Assembly: GCA_030445275.1 (NCBI GenBank)
Contig: JAUCSE010000091.1
Coordinates: 41,582-105,581 of the forward strand
Direction: 5' to 3'
Length of the DNA stretch: 64,000 nucleotides
DNA from: Mucilaginibacter sp.
GTDB taxonomy: Bacteria > Bacteroidota > Bacteroidia > Sphingobacteriales > Sphingobacteriaceae
Shown here: piece by piece, positions 7,972 through 17,200 of the stretch
How positions within the stretch are numbered: position 1 is the stretch's first letter
Layout: each line of letters starts with the position of its first letter
Translations under genes and position numbers: made by a program
Notes under the pieces: generated by a model
The model's database searches: none
Told to the model about the DNA's origin: nothing
The model's input: the letters and a program-made list of their open reading frames with translations, nothing else

Positions 7972-9474
7972 TTAAGATCCAGGCTCATCGGTCCAGGATT
8001 GGGCAGCATGAATAGCTTTTTTCCAATCTTTAATACCTTGTTTAATTTTCTTTAGATCAGCTTCGGGCGTAAATTCCTTTTCCGATTTCCATAACTGCTG
8101 TATCTCCTCTACATTTTTCCAATATCCTACAGCTAAACCAGCCAGATAAGCAGCGCCCAAAGCCGTTGTTTCAACCACATTAGGTCTTATTACCTTACAG
8201 TTAAGCAGGTTTGACTGAAATTGCATCAGCAAATTATTGCTTGTCGCGCCGCCGTCAACTCTTAATTCTTTGATCTCCATCTTGCTGTCGGCTTCCATCG
8301 CTTTTAGCACATCCATGGTTTGGTAGGCTATGGATTCTAACGCCGCTCTTGCAATGTGCGATGCGGTGCTACCGCGGCTAAGGCCTACAATGGTACCGCG
8401 TACATCCGGTTTCCAATATGGCGCTCCCAGACCTGCAAAAGCTGGTACAAAATATACGCCCTGAGTGTCTTCCACTGCCAATGCCAGCTTTTCTACATCG
8501 GCCGATGTTTTGATAATACCCAAACCATCGCGCAGCCATTGCACTACAGCGCCACCAATAAATATACTGCCCTCAAAGGCATATTGTATTTTCCCGTTGA
8601 TTTTCCAGGCGATAGTGGTTAACAGGTTATTTTTTGATTCAATAAATTTATCGCCAATGTTCATCAGCATGAAACAGCCTGTTCCGTAGGTGTTTTTAAC
8701 CATGGCTTTTTCGGTACACATCTGACCAAAAAGCGCGGCATGCTGGTCGCCTGCTATACCTGCAATAGGAACTTTTGAGGCGAAGATGGTGGTCGCGGTT
8801 TCGCCATATACCTCGCTGGATTGCTTTACTTCGGGCAGCATGCTTTTAGGGATATCAAAAAGCGCTATCAGCTCGTCGTCCCATTGCTGTGTTTTGATAT
8901 TAAAAAGCATGGTGCGGCCGGCATTGGTAACATCGGTAACATGCACATGCCCGCGGGTAAATTTCCATACCAGCCAACTATCAACTGTGCCAAATGCCAG
9001 TTCGCCTTTTTCGGCTTTTTTACGGGCACCTTTCACATTGTCCAGTATCCATCTGATCTTTGATGCCGAAAAATAGGCATCGATTACCAGGCCTGTTTTT
9101 GAACGGATCAGATCTTCGTGACCGTCCTTTTTTAATTTATCGCAAAAAGGTGCGGTACGACGATCCTGCCAGACGATGGCGTTATAAACCGGTTCGCTTG
9201 TATTACGATCCCACACTATGGTTGTTTCGCGTTGATTGGTGATGCCTATGGCTTTCAGATTGGTACCATTGATACCCATCTTAACGGTTGCTTCTGCCGC
9301 TACACTTGCCTGCGTAGACCAGATCTCGTTAGGATCATGCTCCACCCAACCAGATTGCGGAAATATCTGTTTAAACTCCTTTTGGGCAACAGATTTAATT
9401 TGACCCTTGTGATCAAATACGATAGCACGGGAACTGGTTGTACCCTGATCTAAAGCTAAAATGTACTCTTCCAT
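7972..9474 (-). CDS. glpK: Glycerol kinase
   Basis: A 500-residue FGGY-family kinase, the standard length of glycerol kinase. It converts glycerol and ATP to sn-glycerol 3-phosphate in the cytosol. The N-terminal phosphate-binding DQGTTSSR is at residues 9-16; NQRETTIVWD, AGDQHAALFGQ, the FGGY signature region VPAFAGLGAPYW and RVDGGATSNNLLMQFQ follow in order. It lies between glpD (129 bp upstream, with a repeat in the gap) and glpF. Expression is probably controlled by GlpR through the glpD promoter. Confidence 0.97.
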   Translation of the reverse strand: MEEYILALDQGTTSSRAIVFDHKGQIKSVAQKEFKQIFPQSGWVEHDPNEIWSTQASVAAEATVKMGINGTNLKAIGITNQRETTIVWDRNTSEPVYNAIVWQDRRTAPFCDKLKKDGHEDLIRSKTGLVIDAYFSASKIRWILDNVKGARKKAEKGELAFGTVDSWLVWKFTRGHVHVTDVTNAGRTMLFNIKTQQWDDELIALFDIPKSMLPEVKQSSEVYGETATTIFASKVPIAGIAGDQHAALFGQMCTEKAMVKNTYGTGCFMLMNIGDKFIESKNNLLTTIAWKINGKIQYAFEGSIFIGGAVVQWLRDGLGIIKTSADVEKLALAVEDTQGVYFVPAFAGLGAPYWKPDVRGTIVGLSRGSTASHIARAALESIAYQTMDVLKAMEADSKMEIKELRVDGGATSNNLLMQFQSNLLNCKVIRPNVVETTALGAAYLAGLAVGYWKNVEEIQQLWKSEKEFTPEADLKKIKQGIKDWKKAIHAAQSWTDEPGS

Positions 9475-9513
9475 AATTTATGCGTTCTTCTTGGTTTTAT
9501 ATACTTAGTTAGC

Positions 9514-9595
9514 CTCACCTAAATCCTCTCCAAAGGAGAGGATTTTAACTTCACTCGTTTCGAACCATCTCCCTTGGAGAGGGCAGGATGAGGCC
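9514..9595. repeat. Hairpin repeat inside the glpD-glpK gap
   Basis: Outer arms GCCTCACC / GGATGAGGC enclose a perfect 11-bp hairpin, AAATCCTCTCC (9521-9531) with GGAGAGGATTT (9535-9545), and a second CTCCC/GGAG pairing. It resembles common Sphingobacteriaceae intergenic repeats. It may lower expression of glpK downstream. A TTTCGAA inside it resembles the GlpR-like motif and may be chance. Confidence 0.7.
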
Positions 9596-9603
9596 CTGTT
9601 TAT

Positions 9604-11205
9604 TTATATTTTTTTAGCTTGATAAGGTTCCAGTAAATAGCCATTGGCTAAGGTTGTAAAAGTAGTTACCTGTTCTTTTTCCCAGGCTGCATCCTTGTTA
9701 AGTTCCTTTGCTACCAGGCTGGCAACAAGAGGCGCCATATCAATTGCCGCACGCGCATTCAGGAACAGAGATCGTACCCTTCGCGCCAGGATATCCTCAA
9801 CACTACGGGCCATTTCATGGCGTACACCCCACACTACTTCGGCTTGTATGTAAGGCATGTCCGGGTGCATTTTGTTGCCCCATTCGGCATTCTCCTTAAC
9901 CAGGGCAAGCAGGGCTGTTTCATCACTACCATAAACATATAAATGATCATTACGGTCAACATTCAGTTTACTGCCATGTATCGGTAAATCTTTAGTAACA
10001 CTTGGTTGTGGGGTCAGCTTACCCACTTCAATGGCCTTGTTAATGGTATCCTCGCCCATGCGGCGATAGGTTGTCCATTTACCACCTGTTATAGTAATCA
10101 GGCCTGATTCAGAAACAAGCAGCTTATGGCTACGTGATATTTCCTTTGTTTTTGATGAATCGCCCTCCGGAGCGGCCAGCGGGCGCAGGCCTGCAAATAC
10201 GCTGAGCACATCCTTACGGGTTGGCGCTTTGGTCAGGTACTTTTCGGCGGTACGTATAATAAAATCTATCTCTTCTTCCAACGCCCTTGGTTCCAGGCTG
10301 TGTTCGTTAAGCGGGGTATCGGTTGTACCTACCACCAGCTTATCATGCCATGGCACGGCAAAAAGTACGCGGCCATCCTCTGTTTTAGGGATCATGATGG
10401 CATCCTCACCGGGCATAAATGATCTGTCGAGCACCAAATGCACCCCCTGACTTGGCCTAACCATTGGCTTTTTACCAGGTTTATCCATCTGCAGCAGATC
10501 ATCAACAAACACACCGGTGGCATTGATCACAGTTTTTCCTTTTATTTCATAAGTCTGACCGGTTTCTATATCGGTAGTAACAACACCCGCGATTTGCTTC
10601 TGATCATTTTTAACCAAACTGATCACACGGAAATAGTTCAGTATGGTGGCGCCCTGCTCCAGCGAGGTTTGAGCCAGGTTAATAGCCAGTCTGGAATCAT
10701 CAAACTGGCCGTCATGATATACAACGCCTCCCCATAAACCTTTTTGGTTGATGGTGGGCAGTTTACGGATTACTTCTTTTTTGGAGATATGCTTTGCACG
10801 GCCAAAACCTAATTTGCCGGCTAACAGATCATACAGCGTTAAGCCTATGGTATAAAAAGCGCCACCCCACCATTCATAATTGGGGATGATGAACGATTCG
10901 TTTTTTACCAGGTGCGGCGCGTTTTTAAGCAGCAGTCCACGTTCATGTAAAGCTTCACGCACCAGACCTATATCGCCCTGTGCCAGGTAGCGCACACCAC
11001 CATGCACCAATTTGGTACTGCGGCTTGAGGTTCCCTTTGCAAAATCGGCCTGCTCCAACAATATCGTTTTGTAACCACGCGAGGCGGCATCTAATGCAGC
11101 CCCTAAACCGGTGGCCCCACCGCCTACTATAATTACATCCCAAACTTTTTCAGTATCAGATAAAGCCTTTACGATATCGTTCCTGTTTGTTGCTACCATG
11201 ATCAT
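9604..11205 (-). CDS. glpD: Glycerol-3-phosphate dehydrogenase (FAD-dependent, GlpD/GlpA family)
   Basis: A 533-residue flavoprotein oxidising sn-glycerol 3-phosphate to dihydroxyacetone phosphate and passing electrons to quinone at the inner membrane. The FAD-binding Rossmann motif is DVIIVGGGATGLGAALDAA (near residues 23-41), followed by SSRSTKLVHGGVRYL and GTTDTPL. The C-terminal region has the helical cap typical of the family. The start is ATG at 11205; ATG at 11199 is an alternative. It is the first gene of the glp operon and divergent from glpR across 279 bp of regulatory DNA. Confidence 0.95.
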   Translation of the reverse strand: MIMVATNRNDIVKALSDTEKVWDVIIVGGGATGLGAALDAASRGYKTILLEQADFAKGTSSRSTKLVHGGVRYLAQGDIGLVREALHERGLLLKNAPHLVKNESFIIPNYEWWGGAFYTIGLTLYDLLAGKLGFGRAKHISKKEVIRKLPTINQKGLWGGVVYHDGQFDDSRLAINLAQTSLEQGATILNYFRVISLVKNDQKQIAGVVTTDIETGQTYEIKGKTVINATGVFVDDLLQMDKPGKKPMVRPSQGVHLVLDRSFMPGEDAIMIPKTEDGRVLFAVPWHDKLVVGTTDTPLNEHSLEPRALEEEIDFIIRTAEKYLTKAPTRKDVLSVFAGLRPLAAPEGDSSKTKEISRSHKLLVSESGLITITGGKWTTYRRMGEDTINKAIEVGKLTPQPSVTKDLPIHGSKLNVDRNDHLYVYGSDETALLALVKENAEWGNKMHPDMPYIQAEVVWGVRHEMARSVEDILARRVRSLFLNARAAIDMAPLVASLVAKELNKDAAWEKEQVTTFTTLANGYLLEPYQAKKI

Positions 11206-11233
11206 TGTATTATATTGTCTGTTTTGAAATCAA

Positions 11234-11399
11234 TTTCGATTTCTATATCAAATCTATAAATAATAACAATTCGAAACAAAATAAAATATGTTAAATTTTA
11301 ATTTTTGTAAAAAATGCCTAAATTATTGCTATAAGCAATCATTTGTTTACTAAAATTGGCTTTTCGAATTAAAAATCGAAATAAATCGAAACAAAATCA
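11234..11399. promoter_or_regulatory. Cluster of GlpR-like operator motifs (TCGAAA / TTTCGA)
   Basis: The divergent glpD-glpR gap holds TTTCGATTT (11234-11242), ATTCGAAAC (11269-11277), TTTTCGAATT (11361-11370) and a tandem AATCGAAAT/AATCGAAAC (11375-11392). DeoR-family repressors such as E. coli GlpR bind repeated sites centred on TTCGA. The site at 11269-11277 lies inside the glpD promoter spacer, as expected for repression. Confidence 0.6.
11249..11280 (-). promoter_or_regulatory. glpD promoter, TTTG-N20-TAGATTTG
   Basis: On the minus strand TTTG (11277-11280) is separated by 20 bp from TAGATTTG (11249-11256), matching the Bacteroidota -33/-7 consensus. A TTCGAA-containing operator-like site lies within the spacer. 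Confidence 0.65.
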
Positions 11400-11455
11400 T
11401 AATTTTATTAAATCCATACTTCATAAATCCTTTAGGAAACATTTAACGTAATTGT

Positions 11456-11463
11456 TATTTTTG
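11456..11463 (+). promoter_or_regulatory. Candidate -7 element of glpR (TATTTTTG)
   Basis: TATTTTTG matches TAnnTTTG and lies 22 bp before the glpR ATG. The position 20 bp upstream reads TTAG, an imperfect -33 element. Confidence 0.45.
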
Positions 11464-11484
11464 ATAACCAAATTAATTAAACAG

Positions 11485-12249
11485 ATGAAGAGTATAACGG
11501 AACGGCATCAACTGATTCTAAAGAAACTGCAGGATACAGGACATGTTAATGTACAGGAACTAAGCTCGCAAATGAAAGTTTCGGAGGTAACCATTCGAAA
11601 GGATCTGAAACTATTAGAAGACAAAAAACTACTTTTCAGAACTCATGGTGGTGGATCAAAAACCAATCCTTATACCAATGATAAACCCGTATCAGAAAAA
11701 GAAAAGCTGAATGCCGAGGAAAAAAGCAAGATAGCCAAAGTTGCCGCAAGCATGATAGGCAATAACGACTCCATTATTATAGCCTCCGGCACCACCATGG
11801 TGGCCCTGGCCAGGTCAATTAATCCGCAAAAGCATTTAACGGTTATTACCTCGGCCCTGAATGTAGCCATGGAATTATCAGGCCATCAAAATGTGGAGGT
11901 TTTGCAGCTGGGCGGCCAACTGCGTCAAAACTCATCATCAGTAATGGGCCCCTATGCCGAGCAGATTTTGCAGGATGTTTCCTGCAGTATTTTATTTTTA
12001 GGGGTTGATGGCATTGACCTGGAAATGGGCCTCACCACCACCAGTCTGATGGAAGCCCATTTAAACCAAAAAATGATTGATGCAGCCCAGATTACTATTG
12101 TACTGGCCGACAGCTCAAAATTTGGCCGACGTGGTTTAGGCAAAATTTGCGCCCTCGATCAAATTCAACATATTATAACTGACAGCGGCATAGCGCCGGC
12201 TTTGGTAAAATTACTGGAAGATAAAGGTGTTAATGTTACCATAGTTTGA
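11485..12249 (+). CDS. glpR: DeoR-family transcriptional regulator of glycerol genes
   Basis: A 254-residue repressor of the DeoR family. Residues 1-58 form the winged helix-turn-helix (ERHQLILKKLQDTGHVNVQELS, VSEVTIRKDLKLLEDKKLLFRTHGG). The C-terminal sugar-phosphate sensor domain shows IASGTTMVALARSI, a VLQLGGQLRQNSSSVMGP strand and FLGVDGIDLEMGLTT. I chose ATG 11485 over an upstream in-frame TTG at 11452 because MKSITERHQ is the normal family start and the candidate -7 element would otherwise lie inside the gene. Divergence from glpD and the operator cluster support a GlpR role; the inducer is presumably glycerol 3-phosphate. Confidence 0.85.
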   Translation: MKSITERHQLILKKLQDTGHVNVQELSSQMKVSEVTIRKDLKLLEDKKLLFRTHGGGSKTNPYTNDKPVSEKEKLNAEEKSKIAKVAASMIGNNDSIIIASGTTMVALARSINPQKHLTVITSALNVAMELSGHQNVEVLQLGGQLRQNSSSVMGPYAEQILQDVSCSILFLGVDGIDLEMGLTTTSLMEAHLNQKMIDAAQITIVLADSSKFGRRGLGKICALDQIQHIITDSGIAPALVKLLEDKGVNVTIV

Positions 12250-12274
12250 TGAACGATCGGGGTAAAAATCCTAA

Positions 12275-12393
12275 ATGTCATTTCGAACGAACAGCGATAG
12301 GCAAAGCAGCGGAGTGAGGAGAAATCTTATATTTCATGCTGATCACAATACATAACATATAAGATTTCTCCTCGTACCTCGTCGAAATGACAT
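12275..12393. repeat. REP-like element ATGTCATTTCGAACGA...TCGAAATGACAT, copy 1
   Basis: Terminal inverted repeats ATGTCATTTCGA / TCGAAATGACAT surround inner arms GAGGAGAAATCTTATA and TATAAGATTTCTCCTC. Related copies are at 57108-57223 and 63776-63904. It lies between the convergent glpR and susD genes. Confidence 0.85.
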
Positions 12394-12420
12394 ATTTTTT
12401 TATTGATATTGGATACTCCG

Positions 12421-12537
12421 CCAGTTCAAGCGTCCTTCGCTTGAACTTATACAAGTGAAAGCGTCCGCGCTTACACCTATAAAAAGTAAGCGTGGACGCT
12501 TACTCAGTACATTATTCAAGCGAAGGACTCTTGAATA
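12421..12537. repeat. Compound palindromic repeat, copy 2 (four AAGCG/CGCTT hairpins)
   Basis: It starts with the same CCAGTTCAAGCGTCCTTCGC as the element at 1404 and repeats the four-hairpin order with small changes. Unit 4 here reads TTCAAGCGAAGGACTCTTGAA, slightly decayed. It lies between convergent genes, directly beside a perfect terminator hairpin. Confidence 0.9.
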
Positions 12538-12590
12538 TACTTTCTAAACAAAAACGGCACCTAATAGGTGCCGTTTTTGTTTAGAAAGTA
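12538..12590. terminator. Bidirectional terminator with perfect 25-bp stem
   Basis: The arms 12538-12562 and 12566-12590 are perfect reverse complements with a 3-nt loop. The stem has a GC core (GGCACC/GGTGCC) flanked by AAAAA/TTTTT runs, which serves both strands. It separates glpR (+) from the SusD-like gene (-). Confidence 0.9.
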
Positions 12591-12625
12591 TTTGTGTAAA
12601 TAATTACACGACCATTATTTACCGA

Positions 12626-14263
12626 TTAAAAATTCGCTTTATTCACATCCCACCATAAACGGGTGCCCGCATTATCGGGGCCACCCAAAAGTTGCACAGC
12701 GGCATTTACTGCTGCACCATTTTTGCTGTATTCATCTACCGGATACGGTATACGACGTATTTGAATCTGCGTATCAACGGCACCATTACTCGCGTTATTT
12801 AAAACAGGAAATAATTTAGGGTAACCTGTACGACGGAAATCTGTCCAGGCTTCCTGACCTTCAGGGAACATGGCCAGCCATTTCTGCGTAATAATACGTT
12901 CCAGACTTCTTTCCTTGGTAGCTGCCGGATCCCATTGTATAGTGATACTGGATACAGCTGCTGAATTATTTGCAGGGTTTAAAGGATCGGTATAAGCGGC
13001 CTCTGTGCTGGTATTATCACTAATATAACTTCCAACAGACACTCCCCATTGTTGCATTGAGATGTTGATACCCTTTTCATAAAAGGTTTTGGCATCGCTA
13101 CTTGAATAGCCGTTCCAACCACGTAAAGCAGCTTCAGCTTTTAAAAACCACATTTCGGCAGCTGTCATCAGCAATTGAGGTGCCGTTTGGTAAAAAGTTC
13201 CTTTATCCTCTTGTTTCTTGCAATTATAATTGGCAAATACAGACGATTTATATGGAAAATTCACATTATTAGCCCCCAAGCGAATGCCGGTATATTTTCC
13301 GGCGATTGGCGCATAAACTGCTGGTGTGCTATAAACAGGAGCACGAGGATCATTGTATCCTGTTAAATAAGTTCCTATTGCAGCGCTTAAGCTATTGTCG
13401 CCCCACTGGTCAAACTGCCATAAGTCATTAACCCTTGATCCGGTTTGTTTAAAAGCAGCATTGTCAGCAACATCTGCCAACAGCCCTCCCGGCGCTTTTA
13501 AAGCGATCTCTGCCTGTTGTTGCGCGGTAGCAGCATCAACCTTTACAATATGCATGGCTAAACGCAAACGTAATGAATTGGCAAATTTTATCCATTGATT
13601 GTAATCCCCCCCGTAAATCAGGTCATTGGCCCCTATTACATTTGGCGTAGTTTGAAATTGGGGAGAAGCAATATAGCTATTTAAACTTGCGGCTGCCGTG
13701 TCAAGCTGTTTAAAAAACGTTTGATAAATAGTTTTCTGATCATCATAAGGAACGCTGGTTAAACTTGAACCAGCCTTTGTATAAGCAATAGGGCCAAATT
13801 TATCAGTAACCCTGTGCATAGCTTCTACCTCTATAATTAAAAGCACCGCCCACAGATCAGGGTTCTTGGCTTTTATGCCGGTTTTGGCAATATTATTTAT
13901 TGGCGCCATGATATTGTTATACTGGCTAATAAAACCATCTTTATTCCAACCATCATTCATGCCGTAATTGGAGTTCTTGCCATAAAAGTTACCCGTTGAT
14001 GTCATGCCATAGCCCGCATATTCATCTGCGCTTAAATTTTGAGCAGTTTGATAATTGCTATAAATATTTTGCTCAAGGGGCGCATAAGCAGTTAATGTTA
14101 TTGCCAAAGTTTGCTCGGGCGATAACTTAGTTGGATCAGTGTTGTACTTCTCAAAGTTCTTTGTACATCCGGCAAGGGATAGTGAGGCAACTATGATAGA
14201 AATACCGGCAAGTATATTTTTGCCTTGCACCGGTATTGATTTAAATTCCATTTTCATTTTCAT
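12626..14263 (-). CDS. SusD/RagB-like outer-membrane lipoprotein (SusD-like 2 type)
   Basis: A 545-residue surface lipoprotein that caps a SusC-type transporter and binds oligomeric nutrient. The lipobox LSLAGC follows a hydrophobic signal segment, and the mature start FEKYNTDPTKLSPEQ is typical of the SusD-like 2 group. A C-terminal segment with ERIITQKWLAMFPEGQEAWTDFRR is the conserved SusD-like helix pair. It is encoded 25 bp after its SusC partner (14289-17471). Several N-terminal Met codons (14263, 14257, 14251) are possible starts. No polysaccharide-degrading gene lies beside the pair, so the ligand is unknown. Confidence 0.88.
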   Translation of the reverse strand: MKMKMEFKSIPVQGKNILAGISIIVASLSLAGCTKNFEKYNTDPTKLSPEQTLAITLTAYAPLEQNIYSNYQTAQNLSADEYAGYGMTSTGNFYGKNSNYGMNDGWNKDGFISQYNNIMAPINNIAKTGIKAKNPDLWAVLLIIEVEAMHRVTDKFGPIAYTKAGSSLTSVPYDDQKTIYQTFFKQLDTAAASLNSYIASPQFQTTPNVIGANDLIYGGDYNQWIKFANSLRLRLAMHIVKVDAATAQQQAEIALKAPGGLLADVADNAAFKQTGSRVNDLWQFDQWGDNSLSAAIGTYLTGYNDPRAPVYSTPAVYAPIAGKYTGIRLGANNVNFPYKSSVFANYNCKKQEDKGTFYQTAPQLLMTAAEMWFLKAEAALRGWNGYSSSDAKTFYEKGINISMQQWGVSVGSYISDNTSTEAAYTDPLNPANNSAAVSSITIQWDPAATKERSLERIITQKWLAMFPEGQEAWTDFRRTGYPKLFPVLNNASNGAVDTQIQIRRIPYPVDEYSKNGAAVNAAVQLLGGPDNAGTRLWWDVNKANF

Positions 14264-14288
14264 TTTTTTAAATTAAAACTGATTGGTT

Positions 14289-17200
14289 TTAGAAAGTAAC
14301 ATTAAGGTTAAAACCCATGCTGCGTACAGCAGGCTGACCAAAAAGATCAATACCTGAGAACGTGTTACCTGTACCCATGGTAAGTTCAGGATCATAAGGC
14401 GCTTTCTTATAAAAATAAAAGAGGTTTCTACCGGTTAGTGAAAGTTTAATGCTTTTAAATGCACTATTAGTAATAGGTAGGGTATAACCAAGGGCAGCTT
14501 CGCGCAAACGCACAACAGTTGCACTATATATATACTCACCCAATACGCCATCACGGTTGCCTATATAGCTATACCATGCCTGCGCATTAACGGTTGAAAC
14601 TGCCTGCCCTGCACTATTAACACCATTTACCTTTACACCACCTTGCTGACGTGCTTGTCCTGATGTCTCTGAAACACCGGCCCAATCCAGGAAACCCTGG
14701 GTCATTGACATTACCTGACCTCCAAATTTACCATCTACCAGCACGTTAAGAGTAAATCTTTTGTAAGTAAAAGTATTGCTCCAACCTAACTGAAATTTAG
14801 GATTTGTATTACCTACATATTGATAATCATTGGTTTTTGTAGGTGTATAAGGATCGGTTGCAGTACCAGTACCAGATAATATTACACGTCCCTGCGCATC
14901 GCGTGCCAGCGTTCTGGCATAAAGGTCACCGTATGAGCCACCTTTTACCAATCTTAAAGCATAGCCGTTATCCCCGGCATGAAGATCAAAGCTATTGATG
15001 CCATCCTTATCGTCAACATCAATTATTGTATTTTTAATGACTGAACCATTAAAGCTGGTATTCCAACTTAAATCAGGGTTAGTGAATACATCGTAGCCTA
15101 AAATAAATTCAAACCCTTTATTCTGAATATTACCAGCATTGGTATATCTGGTAGAAACCAATGATGTTGAACTTGGTATTACCGGAACGTATTGATTCAA
15201 TGTATTGGTTTTGAAGAAGGTAAGACTAAGATTAACCTTGCTGTTAAAGAAACGCAGATCGGTACCTAATTCATATGAATTTGTTTTTTCGGGCTTTAAT
15301 GTACTTGGTGCCGCAGTTGTAGTAAAGATCAATGATCCATCGCCGCCCTGCGTATTTTGAATATTGGTTAAGTAAGGCGGAATGGTATTACCCACTTGCG
15401 CATAACTACCGCGTAATTTGGCATAGGTAATAACCTCTGGCAAATGAAGCGCTTTTGATAATATAACGGAACCACCCACTGAAGGATAAAAATAGGAGAA
15501 GTTGTTAGTAAACGACAGGTTTGATGACCAATCATTTCTGGCAGTTACGGTTAAAAAAGCCCATTCTTTATAGGAGAAATCCGCACTTCCAAAAATGGCT
15601 TGTAATTGACTGTGAACAGGGCTGATTGCAAAAGTTGGGGTAGTAATATTAGGATAGCCACCCTTACCAATTGCATTAAGCGTAGTATTGCCCGGACTAC
15701 CGGCCAATGCAGCTATGATATTACCGGCAGTGAAAAAATCAGGGGTTGAAAGAGGGCCACCATACGAGGTCCCTTTTGTTTGTATATCAGTAATACTTGT
15801 ACCCACTAATCCATTTATTTTAAAATCTGAATGTGGTAAAGGAACTGTAAAGTTCACAAGTGCATCGCCATATTTTTGAGTAACGGTTTGATTGCTCAAG
15901 GCTAAAAATCCATTACCCCTGTTATCATACACGTTATTAGAACCTGAATAAAAATCTTTTTCAAAATCATCGGTAACGCGGTCGGCATTTCCCCTAACCT
16001 GTACGTTTAACCATTTATTAAATTCGTACTTTACACTACCGCTTAACAATATGCGGTTACGCTGTGCTATGCCTGGCTCCTTATTAATGATCCACCATGG
16101 ACTATCCTGATGTAAATCGCCCTGCCCTTTTGTAATCCAGTTTTGGCGGTCGTATCCTGTTTTGTCAGGAAACAGATATTGATCTTTATAGGGTTGAATA
16201 TCTACCCCACGCGGAAACATATACAACGAAGTTATCGGGTTTGAATAAAAACCTAAGTTAGGGCTATTGTTTATGGTTTGGTTTATATAATTAATGTTAC
16301 CATCAACGGTTAGCTTATTGTTAAAGAAGCCGGCCGTTTCGTGTAAACTAAAGTTATTTCTGTTCAGTTTATTACCTGGCTCAATTCCTGTAGCATGCGT
16401 ATTGGCATATGAAACAAAGGTTTGAGCAGCTTCATTGCCTGCTGACAGGTTGATAGAGTTGGTTAAATTAACGCCATTTTGAAAAAAGGCTTTCAAATTA
16501 TCCGTGGTTTTTGTAATTGGGGCTCCCCAACTGGTTATATCTCCACTTGTCATTCCGGCAGTTTGCCCATATTGATTTTGGAATTTAGGCAGAGATACTG
16601 CATGATCAACCGCTACACCTGAGGTAAAATTGATCTGTGCCTTGCCTGCTTTTCCTTTTTTGGTAGTAATGAGAATTACACCATTTTGTGCCTGGCTACC
16701 GTATAATGCCGCTGCTGATGCACCCTCTAATACCGAAACGCTCGCGATATCCTCGGGATTAAGGTTCGATATACCATCGCCACCATCCGGGCTGCCTCCA
16801 TAAGTATTGCCGGGCTGCCCGTTGGCGTTAGCGCTATTTAAAATAGGAATACCATCAATAACATATAAAGGCTGGTTACTTCCGTTAGCCGATCTGGAGC
16901 CACGTAAATTAACCTTTACGGAGCCACCAATTCCCGAAGCACTTGACGAAATAGTTAAACCAGCTACTTTACCACTTAAGGAATTCATTAAGTTGTTTGT
17001 TTTTACCAGGTTAATGCTCTCACTGTTTATCTGTTGTGAAGCATAGGTAAGGGAGTTTGCTGATCTTTTAATACCCAAAGCTGTTACCACCACTTCGCCT
17101 AATGTTTTTGAATCTTCTGCAAGCACAATGTTCAGCGCGGCTGTAGAGCTTACAATTATTTCTTTTTTAGCGTATCCAATGTAACTGATAGCCAATGTTT

